From positions 3,162,001 through 3,226,000 of the forward strand of contig NZ_CP019699.1 in the NCBI RefSeq assembly GCF_002005165.1: 64,000 nt of DNA. Reading direction: 5' to 3'. The DNA comes from Novibacillus thermophilus. GTDB lineage: Bacteria; Bacillota; Bacilli; Thermoactinomycetales; Novibacillaceae. The notes under the pieces are model-generated. The model ran no database searches. It was not told where the DNA came from and saw only the letters and a program-made list of their open reading frames with translations. Positions 28,504 through 37,270 of the stretch are shown here, in pieces. How positions within the stretch are numbered: position 1 is the first letter of the stretch; each line of letters begins with the position of its first letter. The position numbers and the translations under genes are program-made.

Positions 28504-29939
28504 CACTAGCGTTGCATTAATTAAATCCGATGATTCATAATACCCTCAATGTTCACATTTATTTTGTCCAACTGACAAAAAAATCCTTTACAATGGATGT
28601 ACAGGGTGGTTCCTGTCCAAATCCAACATAAAGGATACCGTTATGGACAAGAATACACTGATTTCATCATTTGGTAAATGGGTGGCACCCATTAATTTTT
28701 CCCATTTTGAAAAACAAGTTGCCGCCACCAATCAGGACAAATACACCAAGAAGCTCACGACAAAGGCTTATCTGATGCTTTTCCTGTATGCACATCTTCA
28801 GGAAGAAGAGAGTTTACGCGCAATTTCGGATGCCGTACTCGATGAAGATTTGGGGCAGGCACTCGGACTCGATGGGATTAGCGCTTCCCAATTGTCTCGA
28901 AAGAATAGGGAAGTGGATCCATCGCTGATGGCCAATGTGTTTCTTCATCTCGTTCAGCAAATCCATCGGCACAAACAAGGCAAGAAACGGGTGGATCTAC
29001 CGGTCAAAATCATTGACTCCAGCACCATTCCTTTAAGTTTAAGCCGCTATAAATGGGCCACTTTTCGCAAGACGAAGGCCGGTGTCAAATTACACTTACG
29101 CCTTGTCTTTATGGACAAAGGAACGGTCTATCCGGAAAAGGCCATCGTTACACCGGCTAACATCCACGACCGTACCCAATTGGAGGTTCTCATAGACGAA
29201 AAAGAAGCGATGTACGTTTTTGATCGCGGTTATGTCGACTACAAGAGATTTGACCGCTATTGTGATAAAGGGATTTTCTTCGCTTCGCGTCTGAAGAAAA
29301 ACGCGGTGATCCGCACCCTTGAAACGTTTTCCGTCGCGGAAGAAAGCCCCATTATGTCAGATTCGATGGTCGTCATCGGTACCCCTCAGAAACGAACGGA
29401 AAATGTATTCCGGCTCATTGAAACCGTTGATTCGAAAGGCAATGTCATTCGCCTTGTGACCAATCGTTTTGACCTGAGCGCCGAAGAAATCGGTGACATC
29501 TATCGTTCGCGTTGGGCGATCGAGCTGTTTTTCAAGTGGCTTAAGCAACACGTGCGAATCAAAACCTTTTTCGGAACGAGTGAGGAAGCCATCCAAAACC
29601 AGATTTTCATGGCACTCATCGCCTACTGTCTGCTTGTTCTCGTGCAAATGGAGACCAAAGCGAAGCAGTCCATCTTGCAATTAAAACCATGGTTAAAATC
29701 TTTTCTTTGGAAATCCTATGAAAAATGGTTTCACCGCATCCAATTTCGTTCGATGAGGCGAAAGAGAAAACTCTCGACATAAGCGTGTTTGTCGTTGTCA
29801 CTCTAGGACTAACTGTATAATATTACCAAATGGGCAGCACCACCTTTTATGCGGTATTTGTCTTTTTAGCCCTATTAGATGAAATATGGATAACTGAATA
29901 TTCAATCAAGTAATTGCCAAGTTTTATGCAACAGTAGTG
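28504..29939 (+). mobile_element. IS4-family element (IS5377-like)
   Basis: The imperfect terminal repeats are CACTAGCGTTGCATTAA at 28504 and, inverted, CACTACTGTTGCATAAA ending at 29939. The element is about 1,436 bp with one transposase gene. The flanks (CTTGGAG and ATTCTGT) show no target duplication, so it may have been rearranged after insertion. Confidence 0.75.
28643..29782 (+). CDS. IS4-family transposase (IS5377-like)
   Basis: 379 residues; starts at ATG 28643 with AAAGGAT upstream. Catalytic residues are visible in IIDSSTIPL, VFDRGYVDYKRFD and the Glu of IYRSRWAIELFFKWLKQH. Length and motifs agree with the IS5377/IS231-like branch of IS4 seen in thermophilic bacilli. The frame is intact. 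Confidence 0.9.
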   Translation: MDKNTLISSFGKWVAPINFSHFEKQVAATNQDKYTKKLTTKAYLMLFLYAHLQEEESLRAISDAVLDEDLGQALGLDGISASQLSRKNREVDPSLMANVFLHLVQQIHRHKQGKKRVDLPVKIIDSSTIPLSLSRYKWATFRKTKAGVKLHLRLVFMDKGTVYPEKAIVTPANIHDRTQLEVLIDEKEAMYVFDRGYVDYKRFDRYCDKGIFFASRLKKNAVIRTLETFSVAEESPIMSDSMVVIGTPQKRTENVFRLIETVDSKGNVIRLVTNRFDLSAEEIGDIYRSRWAIELFFKWLKQHVRIKTFFGTSEEAIQNQIFMALIAYCLLVLVQMETKAKQSILQLKPWLKSFLWKSYEKWFHRIQFRSMRRKRKLST

Positions 29940-29998
29940 ATTCTGTGTTAAATTCAAAATTCCTCCCTTTATGTATTTTTTATATTTTTAATACTATG

Positions 29999-30190
29999 TC
30001 AAGTTATTTCTTCGACAACATTCATATCCGCTGTGTGACCCGACCATACCCAGCAGCGGATGGGGATCCCTTCGCGAGTCACGGCCATTCCGATGACAAC
30101 CTGAAGTAGATCCAGTCGTTTATCTTTCGAATAACCCTGTTGACGAAGCGTCGTCAGGTGCTTCATGGGGTTCGACTTCGAAATAAGAGG
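29999..30190 (-). pseudogene. Second IS1634-type transposase scrap
   Basis: On the minus strand LRQQGYSKDKRLDLLQVVIGMAVTREGIPIRCWVW ends at VVEEIT; this is the segment preceding the one retained at 27500, here in the opposite orientation. Upstream, YFEVEPHEAPDDA lies one frame off. The sequence CTCAAGTTTGACACGGC near 30283 resembles the IS end at 27434. The two scraps may come from one inverted element or from two copies. Confidence 0.65.
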
Positions 30191-30360
30191 TCAACCTCAA
30201 GGTTCATAAGGTTGGTTCGTGTCAAATAAAGTTCGCAAAAACCATCAGCACTCCGAACAGGTTTATGCCGTTTGCGTAGTTCTTGACTCAAGTTTGACAC
30301 GGCACATCACTGAAAAGCCTGAAACCACTACGATTTCAAGCTTTGTTTCCATCGCATAAC

Positions 30361-31990
30361 ACTACATTATTTAGTGTTATGCGTATTCACAAGAACCCTT
30401 GGCGGCGCTTGGGTACCAATCGCCACAAATGCGGCATTGGCTTCTCCTTGCAGCTCCGTTCGTACCATTTGATCCTCTCCATTGACGGTGATGAGAGAAG
30501 CCTTGATTTGGCTTACATCATACAAAACATCCTTCACGCTTTTCCTGCACCCGGTCTCTTTCAGTTTGTACGCTAGATAGGACTCCAGGACAAGCGCCAG
30601 GAAGCAGACCAGGATATGACCACGAATCCGGCTTTCATTCCGGTGGTACATCGGGCGTAATTCAAGCCCGGTTTTCAAGTTCCGAAAGGCCTGCTCCACC
30701 CGCCATAATTCCTTGTATGCTAAAGCCACCTCTTCATCCGAAAGGTTGGTGTTGGTCCGTATCGCATACTTTCCATCAAATTTGGCGTCCTCCGCCACCT
30801 TGACTTCATCAATTTTCGCCGATGCTTTTTCCACTGTCAGGAACTTGGAGTAGGCTCGGTTTTTCACTAATCCGGAGGGCCCTAATTTCTCCAGCTTGTC
30901 TTGTAGCTTCTCCAGCACCAAGTCCCTTGTCAGGCGGTCGCGTGCTTCTGCGTCAGGATTATAACAGAGGACATACTGCTCACCATCCATCTGTTTTGAT
31001 TTCACCTTTAGGTTTTCACGCACCTTTTTATACGGTCCACGGATGGACAGGAGTTCCTGTGCCTTTTTGGATTTGCGTAATTTCACACCGACAATGTATT
31101 GCATACCCAAATCTTTGATTTGTTCCAGATTCTTTTCGCTCACCATGCCACGATCCCCGACAAGGATGACCTTGTCAATTGGGTAACGTTTTTTGATGTC
31201 CTCAATGACCAGTGAAAAAGTTTTCGTGTCATGCATGTTTCCAGGAAACACCTGATGTTCGATCGGAATCCCTTGTTTGGTCATCAAAAGACCGATGACC
31301 ACTTGTTTGCGGTCTCCGCGGTGATCCTTTGAAAAACCGTAACCAGCGATTTCCTCATCTGCATGTTCCCCTTCGAAATAGCTGCTGGTGGTATCATAAA
31401 AGACAATATCTACATCCAAGGACATCAAATCCGTTAACCGTCCATAAAGCTGATTTTCAATTTGTTCTTTTCGTTCACTTAAAAAATCCAATGCTCTGTA
31501 ATAGTGATGAAGCTTTATGTCGGAAAGACCTTCAACCGTTTGGACCCACTTTTTGAACAATCGGTACTTGCTGTTTGGATCCATCAACCGATTCAATACC
31601 ATGGCAAAGATCGCCTCGTCATAACAGGAGGCCACTTCGGCATCATTCATGAGTTTTTGCAATAAACGGCCCAAACCAATCTTGTCCCATATTTTCCGAA
31701 ACAAATAGACCGATCCAAACTCTTTTGTCCATTTCATGGAAACGGTAGAGGAAGCCCCCTGACCATGAATACGGTCGAAATAACGTTCCGAGAATTTGGC
31801 AAGTCCCTCGATCATCGTATCGATGGAGCCATCCTCTGTAAGATTTTCCAACCTCCCCAGATTACAGAGGGTCTCTTGGCGAACCTTGTTTTCGACACGG
31901 TAGGTGCGGCAAATTTGTACATATTGACGGATGGAACCGTCCTTGTTTTTTGCTGATTAATCCGAAAATACATAACACTATTATTATAGC
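30361..31990 (-). mobile_element. IS1634-family element (ends approximate)
   Basis: TAGTGTTATG is present inverted near both ends (about 30372 and 31971), giving approximate boundaries. The left end forms a hairpin (GCATAACACTA/TAGTGTTATGC, 30354-30382) that contains the transposase stop codon. A target duplication could not be established. Confidence 0.65.
30367..31973 (-). CDS. IS1634-family transposase, N-terminal A-run frameshift
   Basis: The long frame (30367-31851, 494 residues) has VFYDTTSSYFEGE, LVGDRGMVSEKN and WRVEQAFRNLKTGLELRPMYH, the DDE residues of the family. It clearly extends upstream without a start (IRQYVQICRTYRVENKVRQ, NLGRLENLTEDG). The natural start is ATG 31971-31973 (MYFRINQQK), which is in frame only if an A6 run near 31948-31953 is read as seven. 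This may be a real lesion, an assembly error or slippage on the A run. Family members are normally single-frame. Confidence 0.85.
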
Positions 31991-32003
31991 ACATTATCTT
32001 TAT

Positions 32004-33713
32004 CCTGAATTATTCATAACCGCGTCTCAAATGTTTTAAAAACCAGTTTCAAGCCTGATTTTTGTAAGTTTTTGGTTTCCCTAGATGTTTTCTCAAATAT
32101 ATTACCTAATCTACTGGAAAAACAGCAGGAAGTCATACGCTAGCTTTCATAATCGGCTGTAAAAGGGCACACTGATCCTGTGGTCAATGTGAATGCTATG
32201 AGATTGACTTTTCTAATATCATCTCATTCAACCAAACCGTGGGAGGTGATGGATGGTTCGTAAAGTCTGCCAATAAGCCTTTTGATACAGACAACTGCTG
32301 CACAGTTTAAATGTCAGATATCTGCCTGAACGAACCAGCTTTCCCGCGATCTTAAGCAACTTCAAACGGATGTTATCGATACGATTTTTGTTCATCGTTC
32401 TGGGTAGACACAGTCGACGAAACCAGTTGTTGAAGTTATAGGCGAGCACCATGAGTTGCAGCTTTGTGGCGTTGCTGTAAAACGATGGACTGCTCATCTG
32501 ATCGAAAGCAAAGCCGTTCTTGGCTTCTTTGATAAAGTTTTCCATCGTGCCACGGTTCGCATAAAGCTTGACGATGTTTTTGGGTGAGAGCCCCATGTTG
32601 GTCACGATGAAGGTGTAGGTGAAGAAAAGCTCACCTTCCGGTTTCTCCATCTTGACCACCACACGACGCGGCTTATCCCAAGCACGTGCCTGGTAGTCAA
32701 ATGATGTGTAAAACACCTTAGCTTCTGTCGTGTTCAGATCAAACTGTTTCCAGAGTTCATCTTCAAATGGCTGTGCTTTTTGTTTCAACACGTTGTTTGC
32801 TTTTAAACGGATCACATAGTGGACATCATGCGTTTCCGCCAATTGATAGAGAGCCGGGATGGCAAAACCGCTGTCCCCGCGTATGCATAGCGTTGCCCAT
32901 GGACTTTGCTTCCGATATCGCTTGATTTCAGGGCCGACAAAGCGGACGACTTGCCGGGATGTGTACACATGACCAGCGCGCAGTTCTGCTTTGAGACAAT
33001 CTCCAGTCAGTCCATCAAACATCATCAGGGGATGGTAACCCTGGGCTTGATAATGCGTGTTAAAGGCGGATCCATGCTGTTCACCATAGGCGGCCAAGTT
33101 GGTCGAGTCCAGATCCATCATGATGTTTTCCTTGGGTTGGATGATATCGACTCGTTTTTGCATCAGTGAATTGACCGATTGCAACTGCTTCATCGTTTCC
33201 TTATCCAATTTCTGATTTAGCCGGGAAATGGTCGGTTGAGAAGCCAGGACTTCTTTACCCAAAATGGTGGTCAACACAGGTTCATGACGTAATTCATCGG
33301 CATGATCATCCGCATGATACCCGGCAATGTGCTGATAGATCTTTTGGATGATGACGTCATCGTTAAAATGGATGTGATGACGGTTTGGATCATTCACATT
33401 GAGGTGATCCGTGATCGCTTGACTGAGCCCGATTTTTTCATCAAATTCTTTATACAGTAACCAACCGGCATCTGAGGTCAGGTTTCCACCTTCAAAATTG
33501 ACTTTCACACTTTTGTTGAAATGCATGGTCTGCTCGTTTACACTATGCATAAGGGAGCCTCCTTGGTTTGTATTGGTTTTGGTCACTTTTACAATACCAA
33601 AGGTGGGCTCCATTTCTATTTTTCACCCATTGGGTGAAAAGGTGGAATGCTTTTAATGGCCTGGTATGACGCGCTTTTTGATATTTTAAGTTCAGCTATA
33701 TGAATAATTCAGG
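32004..33713 (-). mobile_element. IS1380-family element, copy 3
   Basis: 1,710 bp, one base shorter than the other copies (one T missing in the leader near 33604). It has the same terminal repeats. The flanks TTTAT (left) and TTAAT (right) do not match, so no target duplication is left. Its right end removes the 5' part of a YiiX-like gene. Confidence 0.92.
32228..33550 (-). CDS. IS1380-family transposase, copy 3
   Basis: 440 residues from ATG 33548-33550 behind AAGGGAGG. It is nearly identical to the other copies, with a His-to-Asn change (QSVNSLMQ) and the C-terminus PRFG instead of PRLG. The single-base leader deletion opens the frame further upstream but does not touch the gene. Confidence 0.93.
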   Translation of the reverse strand: MHSVNEQTMHFNKSVKVNFEGGNLTSDAGWLLYKEFDEKIGLSQAITDHLNVNDPNRHHIHFNDDVIIQKIYQHIAGYHADDHADELRHEPVLTTILGKEVLASQPTISRLNQKLDKETMKQLQSVNSLMQKRVDIIQPKENIMMDLDSTNLAAYGEQHGSAFNTHYQAQGYHPLMMFDGLTGDCLKAELRAGHVYTSRQVVRFVGPEIKRYRKQSPWATLCIRGDSGFAIPALYQLAETHDVHYVIRLKANNVLKQKAQPFEDELWKQFDLNTTEAKVFYTSFDYQARAWDKPRRVVVKMEKPEGELFFTYTFIVTNMGLSPKNIVKLYANRGTMENFIKEAKNGFAFDQMSSPSFYSNATKLQLMVLAYNFNNWFRRLCLPRTMNKNRIDNIRLKLLKIAGKLVRSGRYLTFKLCSSCLYQKAYWQTLRTIHHLPRFG

Positions 33714-34214
33714 TTAATCAAATTTTATACGAAAAAGCCTTATAATCATGCTTCTATCGCCTTTGATGAAGAACTATCAACGGTTTATAGTTTTGGAAGA
33801 AAAAATCCGAGGAACCCACTTATTGGCGGATTTGTATGCGAAGATATGTATTCGAGGTTGTTTATGCAAGCCGATTGTGCCATCTATTCTTTATCTGTTC
33901 GAGAGGAGCAATTTTACAAACTAAAATCCTGTATTCAAGAAATTGCAGCCCGAAAGGAACGATATCACTATAATTTGTTAGGAATCTTTGGTGTCATGTT
34001 GAATATGCCAATAAAAAGAAAGAATGCTTTCTTCTGCTCTCAGTTTGTCGCATCCATCTTAAAGCAAGGCGACCTCATTCGCCCGGAAAAGGATTTATCC
34101 CTTATTCAACCGCATGAATTGCCTTTTTTGGCAGATTTTCAACTGGTTTACGAAGGAAGGGTAAAGGATTATTCCCACAAAATAATGAGGGAAAGAGTCC
34201 CGATCCCTCAATAG
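33714..34214 (+). pseudogene. YiiX-like permuted NlpC/P60 amidase, 5'-truncated by IS1380
   Basis: The frame is open from the IS end: FYTKKPYNHASIAFDEELSTV, then GFVCEDMYSRLFMQ, and later KRKNAFFCSQFVASIL. The order of an early His (NHASIA) and a late Cys (FCSQF) fits the circularly permuted papain-like group to which YiiX/YebB proteins belong. These are putative cysteine hydrolases of peptide or lipid amides. The first part of the gene, including its start, is missing. Confidence 0.65.
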
Positions 34215-34339
34215 TGTTTAGACTTGATGCCAAGAAAATTTTGCCGTTGGAGGGATATGACGAACACTTTGTTGAATTGAACAGTAATGCTTCCCAACGA
34301 GCGAAATGTGCCGGCGGTAAAAAGAGATTGCACCCCACC

Positions 34340-34714
34340 TTAATGATCATGTAGATGGACGAAGTTGCTAACGGCACTTTCTCAGGCAAAACCAAAACTG
34401 CCGTCGCATTATCCAAACCCGTTTTTCAGGATGCGCATCGCTTTAGGCGCTTTCTTAACAAATGCTTCCAGAGTATCGTTAAGCAGTAATCGGGTTGTTT
34501 GACTGTCGGCCGCTTCCAGTATCGACGGACATGGCGATGGACGTCATCTCTCAACATCTTTAATGTAGCATCCAAAAAGTTGAGCGCACAACAAATCGGT
34601 CTGACCAGCGTGGCCAGGTCCTCCTAAAAGTGTTGGCGAATGCCACGGACTAAACCCGCCACGGGCATCAGAAGCGATCCAATCAACATCCTTGAGCCTT
34701 CGCTGTTTTAACCA
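34340..34714 (-). pseudogene. Degenerate IS256-family relic
   Basis: This stretch aligns with the minus-strand IS256 transposase (compare 36012-36325) but with many substitutions and indels, for example around ATCGCTTTAGGCGCTTTC and the TGCCACGGACTAAACCCGCC block. It is older than the three near-identical IS256 copies. Bases 34215-34340 between the YiiX-like fragment and this relic hold nothing recognisable. Confidence 0.7.
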
Positions 34715-34717
34715 AAA

Positions 34718-35205
34718 TCATCCCAAAGAATCCCAATATTTCCGGTCCAAGCTGCGGTATTGGATCGCCTCAGCGATGTGCGGTGTATCGATCCGTTCTG
34801 CACCTTCCAAATCGGCAATCGTCCTCGCGACTTTCAGTATGCGGTCGTGGGCGCGGGCGCTCAATCCGAGTGTGTCGAACGATTGGGCCAACAACTCACG
34901 CGACGGCTTCGTCAACTGGCAATACCGGCGGATCGCCTTCGGGTGCATCGTGGCATTTGTTGAAAAAGATTCCCGCTTGTACCGCTGCATCTGCAGAGCG
35001 TGCACACGGTTGACCCGTTCCCGTATCGTCTCCGATGACTCATTTGGTCCTGTGTCCATCAGCGTCTGATAGTCGACTTTTGGCACCTCGATGTGGATGT
35101 CGATCCGGTCAAGTAAAGGGCCGGACAATTTGGAGCGGTAACGTTGTATTTGGTGCGGCGTACACGTGCACGTGTCGGCTGGCGAACCAAAATATCCGCA
35201 CGGAC
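34718..35205 (-). pseudogene. comM: ComM/YifB Mg-chelatase-like ATPase, 3' fragment
   Basis: The retained C-terminal 160 or so residues read CPCGYFGSP, YRSKLSGPLLDRIDIHIEVPKV and end at the normal tail IAEAIQYRSLDRKYW. ComM is a hexameric branch-migration helicase used in natural transformation. Its N-terminal two thirds, including the Walker motifs, are missing; the sequence switches at about 35205 to the 5' region of the HTH gene. Relic IS256 DNA abuts its 3' end. Confidence 0.8.
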
Positions 35206-35235
35206 AAGCGTGTAAGCCAGTCCTATGGAAATTAC

Positions 35236-35676
35236 GTGATAAAGCGGGAACATACACCACTTGAAAAACTATATTCCCATCTTGAAGAAGAGTCTCCCGG
35301 CAAAAGAATCAGAAAAGCCCGCTTGGACAAGAATCTATATCTGTATGAACTGGCAGAGCTCGCTGGACTTACTCCGGAAGAAATTTCCCACATTGAAAGA
35401 GGGTTTGTAAAGATTCCTAAACCAAAAACTGTCAAAAAGCTAGCCAAAGTATTGAGTAAACCTATTTGGTACTTAGGATGTTACGACAAACTCCCAGAAA
35501 AGACAATCGGCCAAAAGTTGAAAAAGGCTCGACTGTATCATGCTCATACCTTAAGTGATGCGGCAAAATATTTGGGTGTTAATGAAAGGAGCATTAGAAA
35601 CTGGGAAAAGGACGCAAGAAAGCCTCTCCCTGATAATTTAAAAAAATTGGAAAAGTATTTTGGTGTATTGAAATAA
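35236..35676 (+). CDS. Tandem helix-turn-helix (XRE/Cro) regulator
   Basis: I start it at GTG 35236 (VIKREHTPLEKLY), since the longer frame from 35035 is antisense to the comM fragment. About 146 residues: helix-turn-helix 1 (about 22-70, KRIRKARLDKNLYLYELAELAGLTPEEISHIERG, split here only for reading) and helix-turn-helix 2 (about 88-140, IGQKLKKARLYH, AAKYLGVNERSIRNWEK). Two such domains in tandem are common in regulators of plasmids and integrative elements. The native N-terminus may have been lost at the comM junction. Confidence 0.8.
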   Translation: MIKREHTPLEKLYSHLEEESPGKRIRKARLDKNLYLYELAELAGLTPEEISHIERGFVKIPKPKTVKKLAKVLSKPIWYLGCYDKLPEKTIGQKLKKARLYHAHTLSDAAKYLGVNERSIRNWEKDARKPLPDNLKKLEKYFGVLK

Positions 35677-35697
35677 GTAGAATGGCTGGATGGTTCT

Positions 35698-35709
35698 TCT
35701 CTTTCTTTA
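35698..35709. repeat. 12-bp flank of IS256 copy 2 shared with copy 1
   Basis: TCTCTTTCTTTA ends at the base before the element and recurs at 886-897 flush with the right end of copy 1. Confidence 0.7.
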
Positions 35710-37101
35710 GATCAAGTCCAAAATTGTGTGTAAAAAGCTCCTCGGTTAGATAAGCTGCCTACATGATGCGTGTCACCTTACTATGTGTTTTTGCTGAATG
35801 GCTTTTGCGCCAGGTGAAGTAATCTTCCATATCGAGGTATTTCCGACCACTGGCCCACTTCTCATCCTGTTCCATGAGTAAGGCCCCCAACAGACGAATC
35901 ACCGATTGGCGGTTGGGAAAAATGCGAATCACACGTTCCCGTCTGCGGATTTCTTCGTTCAACCGCTCGACGCTGTTGGTGGTACGCAGTCGCTTACGGT
36001 ACTTCTCAGGGAAAGCCAAAACGGCGGTGGCATCATCAAACCCGTTTTCCAAAATACGCATGGCTTTAGGCGCTTTCTCTTCAAAGACTTTCAGCGTTTC
36101 GTTCAAAAGCATTCTGGCTGTTTCGATATCCGCTGCATCCAGGATGCCACGGACATGGCGATGAACTTCGTCTCTCAGCGCTTTTGGTGTGGCATCCAGA
36201 ATATTACGCATCAAATGGGTTTGACAGCGTTGCCAGGTGACCCCTTGGAAATGGTGACGAATGGCACGGACTAAACCGCCATGGTCATCAGAGGTGATCA
36301 AATCGACACCACCAAGACCACGTTGTTTTAACCAACTGAAAAATTCGCTCCAGCTGGCTTCCGATTCCGTGTCACCGGTCATGATCCCCAAGACTTCCCG
36401 GTAACCGTCTGTGTTGACACCGATTCCTATCATCACTCCTCTGGACCGTACCCGGCCATCCTCACGGACTTTGAGGTACAAGGCATCCACCAGCACAAAC
36501 GGGAACCGGCGGTCTGAAAGCGGACAATAATTCCAAGCCTCCACAATAGGATCAAGCCTTTTGCACAGGTCTGAAACGGTGGACTTGGAAAAATGAGTGC
36601 CGCAAAGCTCTTCGGTAATCTGAGTCACTTTACGTGTGGAAACCCCATTCACGACCATTTCCATCAAAGCCAACACCAAAGCTTGCTCGCTCCGTTGGTA
36701 ACGGGCAAACAGTTCAGTGGAGAACTGACCGTTTCGAATCCGTGGAACACGTAACGTAATGGTCCCCACCCGAGTGGTTAATTGATGAGGATAGGATCCA
36801 TTGCGATAGCCTTGACGGGAATCCGTGCGTTCATAGCGTTCAGCTGCCAGCTGTTCGGTCACCTGCGCTTGGAGAATTTGGTTTAATACCGATTCCAGTA
36901 ATTTCGCTACACCAGCGTCTTTTGAATGTCCTAAAAAAAGTTGCTGCAAAAGTTCTTGATCTACGGTAATCTGGTATTGAGCCATTTCAAAATTCTCCTC
37001 TCCAGAATGGTATTTCCGACAACTCCATTCTAACCGAGGATTTTGAAATTGGCTCCTTTATTTTTAAGGAATCCATTTTACACAATTATAAGGACTTAAC
37101 T
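35710..37101 (-). mobile_element. IS256-family element, copy 2
   Basis: 1,392 bp, from GATCAAGTCC to GGACTTAACT; the ends are imperfect inverted repeats of the IS256 type. The two flanks (TTTCTTTA and AAAACATG) differ, so the original duplication has been separated. It lies between the HTH regulator and the carbohydrate locus. Confidence 0.92.
35759..36985 (-). CDS. IS256-family transposase, copy 2
   Basis: 408 residues with an intact frame. DDE motifs include FVLVDALYLKVRED, LITSDDHGG and NSVERLNEEIRRRERV. It differs from copy 3 by one visible residue (NYCPLSDRR against NYRPLSDRR). Confidence 0.93.
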   Translation of the reverse strand: MAQYQITVDQELLQQLFLGHSKDAGVAKLLESVLNQILQAQVTEQLAAERYERTDSRQGYRNGSYPHQLTTRVGTITLRVPRIRNGQFSTELFARYQRSEQALVLALMEMVVNGVSTRKVTQITEELCGTHFSKSTVSDLCKRLDPIVEAWNYCPLSDRRFPFVLVDALYLKVREDGRVRSRGVMIGIGVNTDGYREVLGIMTGDTESEASWSEFFSWLKQRGLGGVDLITSDDHGGLVRAIRHHFQGVTWQRCQTHLMRNILDATPKALRDEVHRHVRGILDAADIETARMLLNETLKVFEEKAPKAMRILENGFDDATAVLAFPEKYRKRLRTTNSVERLNEEIRRRERVIRIFPNRQSVIRLLGALLMEQDEKWASGRKYLDMEDYFTWRKSHSAKTHSKVTRIM

Positions 37102-37270
37102 AAAACATGCCACAGCACTTAAAAAAAACTCCTTTATAAAAATACGGCTATCAGGCTGTTTAATCATTTTTATCAATCGGGGTTTGATATGACCCTATTC
37201 ACTCTTAAACATTACTTATTAAGTTAATTGGGTACCCTATTAAGAACGCCCCAACCGGAAAGTATATGTC
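37102..37270. other. Intergenic DNA between IS256 and the carbohydrate locus
   Basis: No gene is seen; this is the 3' side of the minus-strand operon. Confidence 0.5.

Noticed and set aside
22113-32008. TTTAT next to both IS1380 copy 2 (right) and copy 3 (left), as a sign of inversion between them
   Set aside because: Both are the same (3') end of the element, and inverting the segment between them does not restore matching flanks for either copy; a five-base AT match is expected by chance.
34760-35069. Plus-strand frames over the comM fragment
   Set aside because: They are antisense shadows of a well-supported ComM C-terminus.
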